Source of the DNA: Rhynchosporium graminicola
Taxonomy: Eukaryota > Ascomycota > Leotiomycetes > Helotiales > Ploettnerulaceae
Assembly (NCBI GenBank): GCA_900074885.1
Contig: FJUW01000044.1
Location: 236,321-300,320 of the forward strand
DNA: 64,000 bases
Direction of reading: 5' to 3'
Below, one piece after another: positions 33,791 through 46,130 of the stretch (position 1 is the stretch's first letter; each line of letters starts with the position of its first letter). The position numbers and the translations under genes were made by a program. Below the pieces are notes generated by a model. The model saw only the letters and a program-made list of their open reading frames with translations. It was not told the DNA's origin and did no database searches.

Positions 33791-35190
33791 AAAGGAAAGG
33801 AGGAGATGAAGGAGATATGAGGAAGTGCTCTAGATGACGAGCTGTAACCGTTCACAATGGATATGCTGGTCCTGAATAACTCAGTATTGCTCCTGACTTG
33901 ATTATCTCTTTACTCTAGCAGCCATCGGAAAGACTGAACAATGTTACCATTGATCAGCAGTGACCCTTCTCTATATTCCCCTTTCTGCTCGGAGAGTCGG
34001 GTCGGAAAGCACAAGTATATGCTGAATATTTGACTATCCTGCCAGCAGTTGCTCAATTAGTCCAAAATCCATACCATCAAAAACTCAGATACCACATCGC
34101 ATGAGATTTCACCTATTCTACCTCCTGGCACGGCATTGAGCAACGACAAGTCGTCCTCCAACTTCTGTAGTCAACTCCCCTGCTCATCAACTCTCCCTCC
34201 TCGTCATTTACCTCGAACCTCAAGCTCCGCACCTCATCCTGACTACCCTATTTGAAGACTCGTCTTTCTTTCTCACGCAAGCTTTCCCTTTCTATCATAT
34301 CAAATCCCCAGACCACCTCAACCACGTACACGAGCCAGTCTGCTTATCCTGTCTACCATCTCCCTCTCCCTTTATAAGCAATATCAGGAGCCTGAACTGA
34401 ACGAGTCCACCATCCAAACCCGCTAAGAGCTCTCCTTCACTACCTCAAACACACAACATACACAAGAGAAAGCTTCGCGACAAGAATATTCTATCTACCC
34501 TCCTCCAAGTGCGATCTATGCCTCGCGAAGGAGAATATTTCCAAATCGTACTTACTGTACTCGAATAACAAGATAGACGTGCCTGCTATCTTACCACCTA
34601 TGCTGACATTGTTGGAGAATCTTTTTATCCGCGCAAGCTCTACGTAATTGATTGCAGTTCCTGCGACCGGAAGAGAGGTAATCAAGCCGAAGGGATTTCA
34701 ATTGTAGAATGGATTTTCTGCATCTAGACTCCATTTGTTTAAACTACTTGGATTATCTTATGCACTCACTCTTCATCATGTACGGTTAAAGCATCTCGTG
34801 CAAGCTCTAGCCTTTCTGGATCTTGCAAGTCTCTCTCTGCAGTCGCGGAAATTACTCTTCCCCAAGCTGTCACGTGACAATCACTTGGAAGTCACGACCA
34901 GCACCACTACAATGCTTGTTTGAACTTTTGATCTGGATGATACGCTTTGTGGCTTACCTTCTTTTTTTCAAGACATGATATGATATCGTGATGGATGACT
35001 TAAATACGAATCAGGAAGTGCTGGTAGTAAAGCTTCGGGGTCGAGGATCGATAGATAGATGGAAAAATAGGCAACTAAAGCGATAGACTAGAGAGAAGCG
35101 TTGATAATACAATGTCAAGTAGTTTCCCAGTGGTAATGTGATGTGTTTTGGGATTGAAATTTGGATCAAGTGGTATTGATTATCAATTTA
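33791..35190. other. Intergenic flank downstream of the protease
   Basis: C/T-rich sequence with no persuasive reading frame. The segment 35000-35190 is probably the 3' UTR of the minus-strand protease. Confidence 0.4.
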
Positions 35191-38100
35191 CTATGGGGCA
35201 TTCGTCATATCCAAGTAGAAAGGAGGAGACTCGGAACTCTCATAACTTGACCCCTTTGCCGGATCGGCAAAAATTTTCAAGATTCTCAAGACCATCTTGT
35301 AAACACCAGATGGAAGTGGCGAAGCGTTATCCCCCATATATCCGGCGAAGTCAGTTGTAAAGACATATCCAGATGGCTGTCTACCTTGCCAAGGAAAGGG
35401 GAATCCAACCGCAGATCCCACAGTCGCAAGTCCAGCGGCGATTACGGGGTTTGTACCGTTCAGGCTGACGATATCGAGACGAATCGATCTTGAAGCCATG
35501 ATGTTGGCCCAGGTGTACTGAGCATAGCTGTAATTGGAGACATTGTAGAAGTCGATGAAACCAGAAGGTGTTTTTCCAGGGCCGGAATAGGGGATAACGG
35601 AATCGGCAAGGCTGTTATCGTAGGTATTGTAATCAGGGTTTAACGTTGGAATGTCGATCATCTTAGCTGCGACACCAGCATATGGGAGACTAGCCACTTC
35701 ACCATCTGCGGCAGTGACTTTGATGAACCCACTATACACGGGAACACGAGTACTATTGAGGCTGGCATTAGGGGTGACGCTTATGCTGATGCGCTTCTTG
35801 GCGCCAGGTGCGAGTGTCAACGTCGATGGTGAGATCACTACGCTAGAGTATTTCTCATCTATTTCAGGGTCGGGGGCGACGACGTGGTTGTTGGGTGTTC
35901 CAAAGGAGGCGTTAAATGCATAGCTGTTGACTGCTGGTGCGTGGGTGATGATGTAAGTCTGGGGCTTCTTCCCCGAGTTCTCGACGTAGAACGAGGGACT
36001 GCTGACAAAATTTGCGGTGTCGTTGAATGCTAGGTTGGGTTCGGAGAGGACAATACTGCCGTGGATGAAATGGTAGGCATCGATGAGTCCAGCTGGGAAA
36101 CGTCAGTATAAACACGAAAGGAGCAGATGTTGGGCAACTGACAGCCTTGTTGAGCAACTGAAGCCAGGGATGTTGAGTTCTTGGTTCGGTCGTTGAAGTG
36201 CAATGGCCGTGCTGTGGCTGCAAGAGCGCTATTAATGGCTTTTGGGCTGATTGCTTTACCCTTAGCTTGCTTGTAAAGTGCGACTACTCCGGCGACAAAC
36301 GGAGTTGCCATAGAAGTGCCTGACAGAACAGCATAGGATCCCTGAGTTGTAAGATAAGTCGATAAGATCGAACCTCCAGGAGCGGATATGACAGGCTTGA
36401 CGAAATTCTCGGCCGACAAGCCGTACGATGAGAAATAGCTCATGGCGTTACCACTCAGAGTGTTGGCAGGTCCAGGTGTTATAATCTTCCGGAGAGGGTG
36501 TCTTCCAAAATCCGCGTGGATTTTATGACCGGCAGATAACTGCTTAACCAGCTCCTGTCCGGCAACACCAGAGATCATAGCAGCACCCAAAACATTCTCA
36601 TCAGAGATGTATGGATCATACTCTCCTGGCTCGTTGTTGTAGATCAAGACGTATTTCGCACCCGCAGCGAGCGCGTTCTCGATTTTAACGTCGAAATCAC
36701 ATATACCTCGACGAATGAGAGCTATGCTTCCAGAGAGATCTTTGGTGATGGGGTCACAGGCATCGCTCACAACAGTGCTATCAAGGCTGTTTGCTACGAC
36801 TGGAAGGTTGATGCCAGAGAAATTTCCCGCCTCTAGGTTGTAAGGCACTTCGATCGTTGCGTCGCCACCGGTTGTGTATCGGAAGATCACGTCTGCTGAG
36901 GGTGTGTTGGTGTTATCCACAGATCCGACGGCCGTGACACCTGTACCTGCCGCCGCGGCAGAGGTCAAGAACATGCCTGCTTCGCCAGAGTTTCCTGTTG
37001 CGAATATGCATGGAGTTCCGCGTGCTACAACGGCGGCGACTGCTGACGACAAAGGACTGAGAGATGTTAGCACGTAATTTCAAACGGTAGAAGTCACTCG
37101 GGTCGGCTCACGACTCTGGCCATGGGCTGTCACCACCAATACTGCACGTGATAACATCGGCACCGTCTTTATGGGCCATGATGAAAGCTGATATAAGTAT
37201 GTCATCTGCCCCGCCTGAGGCCTCACAACCGAAGACTTTGTAAGAGTACAGTGTGGCATTCGGAGCAACGCCTAAGACGTAAGGGTCGTTCGAAGCACCG
37301 ATGATACCAGCAACATGGGTTCCGTGGCCAGCGCAATCCATCGGATCGGAATCAGGCGCGGGATTGCCATTGGCGTCGTAGTCACCGACGAAATCGTGGC
37401 CGCGTGCGACCTTGAAGCCCGGTCCGAAGCCACCACCAAGCGCAGCGAGGGTGTAGTCGACCCTTGTGATTGGTTAGTCAGTCAGTCAGTCAGTCAGTTC
37501 AGGCCCTGACGGCTGGCTCAGGGAAGGAAAGGACGCGTGCGTACCCAGAGTCAACCATAGCGATTATCATGCCAGTGCCATCAAGCCCTTCCGCATGCAA
37601 CCTATCGACACCCCTACAGCCCAGTAGAATTAGCTTCCTCGTAGTTCTTGTCGTCGAAGATCAAGTAAAGGAGAAGCATAGGAGAAGCATACGTCATTAC
37701 GTGTGAAGTCTGCGTGCCGCTGTGAGCTGGAGGTGATGCTGATGCCCGTCCCTTCAGCGTAGCAGCACCCGCATTCCCCAGCTTCGCAACGTGTGCCTTT
37801 TCCCCAACAGGAGTAACTCTGTCATGTAGCGTAACCGGAGAAATACTCGTGACTTGCGCGAAGCTACCGATAGTATCAAGATGTGTCGAGTTCACATCGT
37901 GAAGCTTGAAGGACGTGCCTGCAAAGACGGCTGGATCGAAAGTCTGGCGTGGAGTTGCGAGTATGCCATTAGCTGTGAGATTCCGGTAGAACTCGTCAGC
38001 TGAGGGCTGGATTTGTCAGCTTCTTGGTTGCTAGTAATGGGTAGGGATAGAGGCAGGTACCAGACTAGCATCGAAAGTCACGATGTACGCTCCCGGTACA

Positions 38101-38201
38101 ACTTTCTGTTCACTCGCCCTGAGTCCCGCTGAAAGTTCAACGGCGGAAGCGAGCGATGCAATCTGGAGTACGACAGCAGCGGTTGGATAGGAGAACAACA
38201 T
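35191..38201 (-). CDS. Secreted subtilisin-like serine protease (S8) with inhibitor I9, PA insert and C-terminal Fn3-like domain
   Basis: Six exons, 38061-38201, 37693-38006, 37545-37613, 37112-37462, 36143-37056 and 35191-36092, give 896 residues. A hydrophobic signal peptide fills the first ~20 residues, followed by an I9-type propeptide (VPGAYIVTFDASL). Catalytic triad: Asp173 in MVDSGVD, His221 in GHGTHVAGI, Ser540 in SGTSMATP; the oxyanion Asn314 is in FATGNSG. A protease-associated (PA) domain occupies about 352-475, and an Fn3-like beta-rich region (RISISVTPNASL) lies C-terminal with many N-glycosylation sequons. Donor GTATGC at 37692 was preferred to GTAATG at 37700 because only it restores the family's SHVMTGVDRLHAEG junction. 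Likely extracellular or wall-associated nutrient or virulence-type protease (family-level statement). Confidence 0.94.
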
Positions 38202-41200
38202 CTTGCCTACAAAGGTAGCCGAAAGATCGCGGAGAAGGCTGGCTGCTTATTGCTATGGAAGGACTACTGCTGTAGTTATATCCCACTGCCTTTCTAAGAT
38301 AAGGAGCTCATGTATCCGCTTTTTTTTTGAACCATCTCCATGGGTCCTCTGGATATTCGTTTATATTATCTGCATTGCGACCTTCCAGTTGCAGTCAAGA
38401 AGAACTCTATATCACTATAACTCATTAATTAGTGTTTTGCAGGGATATGTGTAGTTGTCAAGGAAGCTCATCTGTCGTGTTTGCTTGGCGGGCTACGATG
38501 AAGGCTTCTAGAAGAACGCCGAAAGAAATGACCGGGTTGTAGGACTTCGGCTCCTATGTCATGATGTTATGAGATGCTCATCGCATCAAGAATTCACGCC
38601 AGTCCTCCTTGGTGGTGTTGTTGTTTTGTTTAACTTAGGACACCCAGTACCTTTAACTTCAGCAAACTAGTTAGTAAGCGTACCTGTTTTGAAGTGGTCC
38701 GTGTGGACGCCTCGCACGATCAAGCTTTCGTACCTGCATACCAAGCAAGTAACGGTGAAACGAACACCCATGAACTATCCTAGCTAGATTGAGAGATGGA
38801 GATGCAAGGCCTACCAAAACCGAAACATTATAATTCGGTGACGCTATTGGATGGGATAATACAGCAGAACAATAAGGTCATCTCCGCCCGCACCTTCGTA
38901 TAGTAGCTTGACCGATAAGCTTCGGTAGCTTAAGCTTGGCCTGCGCGTCTTCAGATGATGTCGCGCTACTCGGTTTCTCCAGAAGTCTGAACCTATTCAC
39001 TATGAATCTGCAGGGGGCTTTGGGTGTATCTGTCCTTGTAAACCTACAGTTTATAGGCGCATACTTCTACAGTGTAGAAACTGAGTAAAGGGAAGAGAAT
39101 GAAGCAGATAAAATGTCCGTAGTTACCAGGATAAGCATGGCAAGAACCTCGGAATCTTCAGCGAGGAAATGCCAAATGTGGTATTGGCATTTCTTTTCTT
39201 GCGAGCGAACAGCGAAGTCAACGGACCTGAGGCACAATAGATGAGGAAAGTCCTGTATCTTCACACTTTGGTTCTTGTTAGTGAAGTCTTACTCAAAATT
39301 TTCCATAATTTCGGAATCGGTGTGACTAGAGGCTGACATTTCTATCATGCGGGTGGTCTTGTGACTTCACATTGATTAGATGAGCAATGCCCTAGGATAT
39401 GTCCATGATTTATAAGTTTAAGCAATGTTCTTAAAAGGTTCTTAAAAGGAGAAAGTCTTGCGTGTTTACATTAGTGCTATCGTATTGTCTCCAAATACTC
39501 TCATGACATTAAAACCCTGCATGACATCAGTCGCAGGGCTCAACTTCTCCCACTAGTACAAAGCTAGTTACAGATCATAAGCTCACCCAATTCCTTCGTA
39601 AATTAAAGTCACGCGATTCTTCTTCCACTATTGCAATCGTGAAGTATATTAAAATGAAGAGATCCAATGATTCAACGTTACTCGTTCGCGAAAACGCTAG
39701 AATTTCCTTATCTAAGATTTTAGCCGAGGATTTCGGAGCTACTCCAAAGCTTCCTTCTCTCGAGCAGGCCGAACGAGCACGACCGCATCAACATATCTTA
39801 CGTCGCTTAATAAGATGATTGACAAAGATAGCTCACGGTCCAATCACAATAACTTGCTTACATCAAACCAATGGAGTAAGTCAGGCCGATATGACAAACA
39901 CATATTACACGATACCCCTGGCACTGACTAAAGATCCTATCAGACTATGATATGAAGTTGATATGAATCTCGAATGGATTGCCCGGCGTGGATTTTCCGG
40001 GTTGACGGTACGAGAGTAAATTAGCAAGTCAACGACTATCGGCTGCGTTCAGTCGGCCCTTCCTCGCGTGCTGCTACACCGACTGAGTCCCGACTTAGAA
40101 AACACGGCAGAAACCGGCAAACCCCGGTAGACCTATTTAGGTTACTGCAAAAGTGCCTCGGCCCACCAGCAAAGGCGTGGAAATTGGAACATTCTGATAG
40201 GTTTCATTCTTCAGAAATTAATAATTTGAAGAGACAGAAAGCCGCAGAATCTCTTACCTAGTGATCAAGTTTTGTGAGAGATATATGACGTATATCATGT
40301 TTGATAAGTCATTTCCCCCGAATTGCCTATATTTCTTCCCACTTTTTAGGTAGTAGAATCAGCAGAATGTTTACAAGTCAGTGGTGTTTGCAACTGGGAG
40401 CAGCCACCAGCTTGACTTATTGGTGCACGATTAGACAGCCGTGGAGTAAGAACTTATATGGGGGATCGGATTGGCTCGCTTAAACTGGTTTGTTTGGAAT
40501 GTTTGGGTGGGAGGACGAAGGAGCGAGGGTTGAGGAGTATTTATGACGAAAATATAAGCATGAGTATCTTGAAAATTGAAGGAGAAAGAGAACGAGTAAT
40601 ATCCAGAGGCACAAAAAGACACGGTTGAGTAAAGACTAGGTTTCAAACATCAGCTACAAGTGACATCGTATGTTTCTTATCATGCAAGCTTATACAGAAA
40701 AACCAGTCATGTTAATACATACTATACTTCTCGCATATGTAGGGGGGTTTTTCTTTTGATAAAAGAACAACTACTACTAAGAACCCCGGGTTGAAGTTCT
40801 ATATACTTCGAGTCCAGATGCAAAGAGTTCACAAGCTCGCATTTGGTGGCAATAGAATGGATCATGAAGTGGAGATAGATACCTTCAATTATACCTGAAC
40901 TCCCCACGCTTTGTTATCAAGGAAACAACGGAGGAAATCATCCGAGAGGTTCAGGACTCGAGAATTCGAAAGTGACGATCACATAGAATGAATTATCAAA
41001 AAAATTCACATTAATACCTCGCATGGCGGCACTTAATCCTTTGGATTTCGTTTCCTTAACGAGCCGAAGAGCTTTCCTTATCTATCACAAGAGATCCCGC
41101 TATGAACCACCCTCAGTTTATCTCAAAACCACCAAATCTCAGATTCTACTCACACAAACTACATAATAGAACTGATTTAAGTCGGTGTGATATCAATTGT

Positions 41201-43598
41201 CGAGTTATGTATCACTGTCACGACTCTTGACTACCACGTATGAGTCCAACAGCTGTGTGTTTATCTAGAGAGAAAGTTCACAAGATCTTCGGGCTGACGA
41301 AAAGTGTATATCTCCAGAATAATAATACGATCACTCAAGAAACGAATACTAAGATTCGACAAGAATGAATAGGAGTTGTAAGTGAAAACAAAGCATACTT
41401 AGTCACCCGACTACTGCTGTTGGCCAAAACGCGCTTTCCATCGAAAGTCACTCATGGTACTAGCCTATATCACAGCACTCGCCGACTAGCAAGAACACCC
41501 TGTATTATTCACCTCTAGGGGCTCATGGTAGTTCGATCGATTTCGAAATAGATTTGCATAAACCCTTATAAGACTTCTAAAATGAAGAAATCGCTGAGAT
41601 CGGGTTTCACTAGTAAATGAAGCGACTATCACCCTTAAATTCCTCAGGCAGCTAAAGTAGCCTTTACTCGGTTATTGATATGTTAGTAGATACACATACC
41701 CTAAGGATCAACAGGATACATGTGAGGTATCTACTTCGAGGCTATCAGGCGATACGATTAATTTGTCCGCGCGATATGTGATTGTATTTTTTTCCTTCAA
41801 GTGACAAAAGAGCAAAAGACCACTCTTTGGTCGGGTTTCCAATTTCGGCTAACGGTAGTGGTCTACTGTACCAGTCAGCGCGATCGAAAGCGAAGGTAAT
41901 GATTAACAAGCATAGATACACCTATCTTCTCGAAACAGCAATAGATATGACAGGATAAAACATAAAGGAGGAAGAGATTTCTCTGCAGTTGCTAGATATA
42001 GAAGACTCATAAGGATCCACCCACCTACATACTTGGACGTCTTCATAATAGGAATGCTCTGGCTAAGAAACTATAATATGACCTATCTATCAAAACAGAT
42101 TCAAATTCGTTATCTGAGATACTGAGATAATATAATCAGTAATACTCACAGGATCTAAAGGGGGAAATGATGATGATATTATAGGTGACTATCGATACCG
42201 TCTTTAATATGCACCGACATTAGATTGAAAATATCCTGTCTTACATAACTATCGCATTTGATGCAAGTCCACCTCAACGTTCTAAGACGAGCGTTCTGAT
42301 CACCGATCCTTATATCTCGCGTAATTCAATCACTGAAACACTCTTGCTTCCTAACAGTAATTCTGAATTTCAAGTCCCAGCCATACAAGTCTCTCTTTCC
42401 CAGTACAAACAAAAGAGTACACATCCACGGCAAAGAACCTAGTATCGCAAAACTACTAAACCACACCGCACTACGAGTAGATACATACCTTTTCGTCTCG
42501 CAATCGCAGGAACTCACGAAGAACAGAACAGCCAGATTGGGGATACAAAGAGAGACAAAGCTGCTTATCCACGCAAGTAAGTATATAAACACCTATCTTC
42601 CACCCCCCCGCCCCCCCCACCTCTGCCCCAAAAAAGACGAGATCAAAACAACGCCCTCCAAAAAGGTTCTACAAACCTTAGCATACATGGAAGAAGATGT
42701 GACACCTACGTATATTGTATAGATCAAGCACTGAGTACTCAGTCAACCCAGGCGAATATTCAAGTCCAAAGATATCTTAGAATTTTCCCCTCCAAGTGAA
42801 AAAGGTCATAGCAAATCCCCTCTGCCGATCTTTCACCCCCGAGTCCCCAATCTTCCTTTCAAGATCCTGAAATCTGCAATTGAACTTTTTATCGGACTGA
42901 AAATAGGTTATCGACACCCTGGAGAGTAAAGTGCAAACTCCGACAACGACACGGACATTCCGACTACCTTTCTATCAACTATAGTTACAACCGCAAGAAC
43001 TCCGCTCGTCTGGAATCCAAACATAAAAGTGGCTATAAACCGGACGCGTTTAACTCACGATTCATATATTCCTAAGGAGTAGCGCGAAGAGCGACCGTAG
43101 TGAGTGAGAAGTGAGCTGGTGGGGTTTCTATGGCCAGCTTCTTTCTCTGCTGTTGTTGACTCTTCACTTCTTTCTGGTCAGAAATCTCGTGCGGGTCTTT
43201 ATACAGAGAGCTTCTCAGATACTCACCCGGTGCTACGGTACGCGAAAGTGGATTTTTTCAACGAGGTGCAGCGAAAAGCGATGCAGGAGCAGAAGGACGA
43301 AAGGAAGAGTAGAAATAGATAGACAGATGTGCGTAGTGCAAAATGTAATGTGTTTCTCGACCACTTCTAGCGTGGGAGAATGTGCTCTGTAGAGGTTTAT
43401 TTATGTATTATGTAAGGCTATATACATATCAATCATTAGGTAGCCACGCCATGCGATACGTCATACTATGCAATGCAATGCATGTAACTGACCCTGCGAT
43501 TCCCCTCCAAGGTCTCCAGTCCAGTCCATTATATCCAGGTCTCTCGAAATCGAGGTCCGTCCCAACCAACTCCATCCCCAACCCAATTTTGAAAGCCC
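38202..43598. other. 5.4-kb gene-poor region
   Basis: Open frames are short, AT-rich and without recognisable motifs. The region includes the promoter of the protease at its left end. A C-rich run (mostly C, about 42600-42622) stands out. I see no transposon ends, tRNA or conserved protein piece. Confidence 0.5.
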
Positions 43599-44629
43599 CT
43601 AAGTAATCTTCTCCAACCTCAAATCATTGACCATCATGTACCTACTCAACCCAATCCAGCCCCATCTGAACCACCTCATCTGACTCTTATGCGCCGTTGT
43701 CATCGCCTTCTGCGCACTCCTGACATCCTCCACCCCACTCAAGAACAGTAACGGACTCGGATGTTCTGTCATAACCTTCTTGCTCACTGCAATAACGGCC
43801 AAACTCAAAAACGAGTCTAGGAAACTCATATATTTCCTCACCATATTGACGGAAGTCAGAGTGTATAAATCGACGGGAGGAGCCCAACCAGGTCGGTTCT
43901 TTATAAGTGAGGAGATGAAGTGCGATGCGCCGTGGTAGAGAGAGATGTGGTTTGGATGTGAGGAGATCCCGGAAGAGTCGAACGTTATCAGGACATCTAT
44001 TGTGGCTGTGGGTTGGAGCGCAGATTTCGAGGACATAGGATTCGAGAGATTGGGCGCGAAGGCGGAGGAGAGGAGGTTCGCAACTTTTTGTTTGTCCCAG
44101 AGGATGGTCATACTGTCGGGGAATTCGCTGAAGGCAGATGCGTTAATCTTTGGTGGGTGGAAGGGAAAGGCAAAGGGGGGTATTGGAGGAGTGTGGAAGG
44201 GGAGGACCTACGGCGACTCTACCACGAACACATCGTCTTCTTTCCGGAGACCCAATGCCATTCCACTCTTCACCAATTCCTTTTTGCGCGTTTCGCCGAG
44301 TCCATCCGCGTCTCCTTTAGTGACACAAAGCATCAGCACTCTTCTCTACATCTTCCAATCCCCCATCGCAATCTATTCTGTCCTGGGCGCAGGACTCGGG
44401 GTCACATACCACTACTCAAACACAAGATCTTAACATGATTCCCCAGTTGCGGATTTGTCAATGCCAAGACTGTAGGCGCAAAGAACATAGCCTCATCGTC
44501 GGGATGCGCGATCAAGAGACATATACGTTTGTTGAGCAGTTTGGGGAAGCGACCGCGTGCGATACTGACAGTGTAGAGCCAGGCGGAGATGAGGACGAGG
44601 GGGAGCGCGAGGAGAGTAAACCATTGCAT
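43599..44629 (-). CDS. GPI12: N-acetylglucosaminyl-phosphatidylinositol de-N-acetylase (PIG-L/GPI12)
   Basis: Three exons, 44410-44629, 44212-44314 and 43599-44127, give 283 residues, normal for the family. One N-terminal membrane helix ([19 protein letters not shown]) anchors the protein in the ER with the catalytic domain cytosolic. The zinc-binding motif is [32 protein letters not shown] follows across the first junction, and [11 protein letters not shown] carries the second metal-binding His. It removes the acetyl group from GlcNAc-PI, the second step of GPI-anchor synthesis. The start is the ATG at the helix; upstream in-frame ATGs add no conserved sequence. It is divergent from a membrane-protein gene starting 731 bp away. 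Confidence 0.94.
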
Positions 44630-45360
44630 GGTTACATATATCGGACGAGGTGGGAGTCTCGTGTTGATCGAGGAGGATGTTTGTTTTTCTTTAGGAGGAC
44701 AGCGTTTCGAGCCTTTCGCAAAGTAGAGTGTATAGTCAGTCGCGTGGACATGATAAGGGGGCGCGATAGAGAGGTGATGCCACCTGGCATTGACTTCTTG
44801 AAGATTAGATGCGGGAGGAACGAGGAGATGACGGGCGGGACCGAGGGGCGAATGCAAGTTGGGAGGGGTGACAGGCGGGAACTAAGGCCGGATGAGGGAA
44901 GGTCCTTAATTGACTGACTTGAAAGTTTGACGCGTCCTGAGACGCGACTTGCAGTAATGCTTATCTGATTGTTAGCCCAGACGCTTGTGAAGGTCGAGCG
45001 AGGATCGAATATTGAGGAGTAACGAGAACTAGTAGGAGGCTCGTCGGTTGGTTGGATATAATATAGCTGCTTCTTCAATCAATTGGACGCGCGACAGACA
45101 GCAGGCATCGGAACGAACAAACGTCCCGATCTTGGATTGGAGCTGTTGCAGGAGATTGGGGAAGATCACCAAGGGATGAGAGGACAAGGAGATCGATCAA
45201 GTACGAGGCACAGATACTTATACAAGCAGGAATCAGGACTCATGGGAGCAGCAACAGCAACAGTAACAGCAACAGGTACCAGCAAATTGGTTCAAAGACG
45301 CAACTACACGACTCGGAAGGACATCCAAAAGTCCTTCCTCACTACTTCTCAAGCCTCAAA
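44630..45360. promoter_or_regulatory. Divergent promoter of GPI12-like and DUF7719-like genes
   Basis: About 730 bp separate the two start codons. The plus-side half contains a CAGCAACAGCAACAGTAACAGCAACAG tract (about 45250-45275), AGCAAC/CAGCAA low-complexity DNA. Long open frames here on both strands have no family resemblance. Confidence 0.45.
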
Positions 45361-46130
45361 ATGGCACGTCACCGCACCCCGAAAACCCCAAAGCCCATCC
45401 CCCTCGTCCAACCCGACCGATCCGGGCCCTCCTCAGCAACACTTCTCGAAATCGCCGAACAGCGAGGCCTCCTGAAAACCTACGATGGACAACCAGACAT
45501 ATCCTCATCAAGGAGCCGAATACAGTTTCCCCCCAAGGATGCGGATGCAGATGCGGAAGCCCTGGTAGGGAGGCTGGGCGAATCGGTATTATGGAGTATA
45601 AGTCTGACAATGCTGCATTTCACGCTCGATGTGTTGATCTCACATCAGTATGGTGCGGATAGTATTGTGTGGAGGGATATCTGTTGGAGGACTGTGCAGG
45701 CTTTTCCTGGTATGTGTCTCCCTCCTCCTCCTGTCCTACCCATCCCCCATCACCATTTACCTCCTCTTCCTCTTTCATCTATCCCAAACCTTCTTATGAC
45801 ATCTTGTCCTGACAATCCCTGTGTCCAGTAATCTTCCTCCTAATATACCTCTTCCACCAACACCCCTCGCGCTCTCCCGTCATCCCTCCTCTCTCCCCCA
45901 AACTCCTCCACCTAACGCACCAAATACTCTTCTTCATCGGCTCCGTCACCGCCGGCTGCTATCTCATCTACATCACGAATGAACATGGGTATTACGCGGT
46001 CATGAAAACAAGTCCGCCGCTTGGGTGTCTGTGGGTTTGGAGTGTCATTGAGTTGGATCTGGTGCCGGCGGTCGGGAGTCTGCTGTGGTGTGTTGTTTGG
46101 TTGAAGTGGGGTGGCTATGATTATTTATAG
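45361..46130 (+). CDS. Fungal membrane protein (DUF7719-like)
   Basis: Two exons, 45361-45709 and 45829-46130, joined in phase 1 over a 119-nt, very pyrimidine-rich intron, give 216 residues. The N terminus is polar and Pro/Ser-rich. About four membrane helices follow: SVLWSISLTMLHFTLDVLI, VIFLLIYLF, LFFIGSVTAGCYLIYIT and WSVIELDLVPAVGSLLWCVV. The conserved-looking segment NEHGYYAVMKTSPPLGCLWV near the C terminus is what links it to the fungal DUF7719 family, from memory. Function unknown; probably an intracellular membrane protein. Confidence 0.82.

Noticed and set aside
44402..44857. Start of the GPI12 gene at the upstream ATG (44857)
   Set aside because: The added sequence lacks conserved features; the ATG at 44629 precedes the membrane helix as in the family.
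45083..45475. 130-codon frame on plus in front of the DUF7719-like gene
   Set aside because: It overlaps the start of the better-supported gene in another frame and is mostly low-complexity CAGCAA translation.
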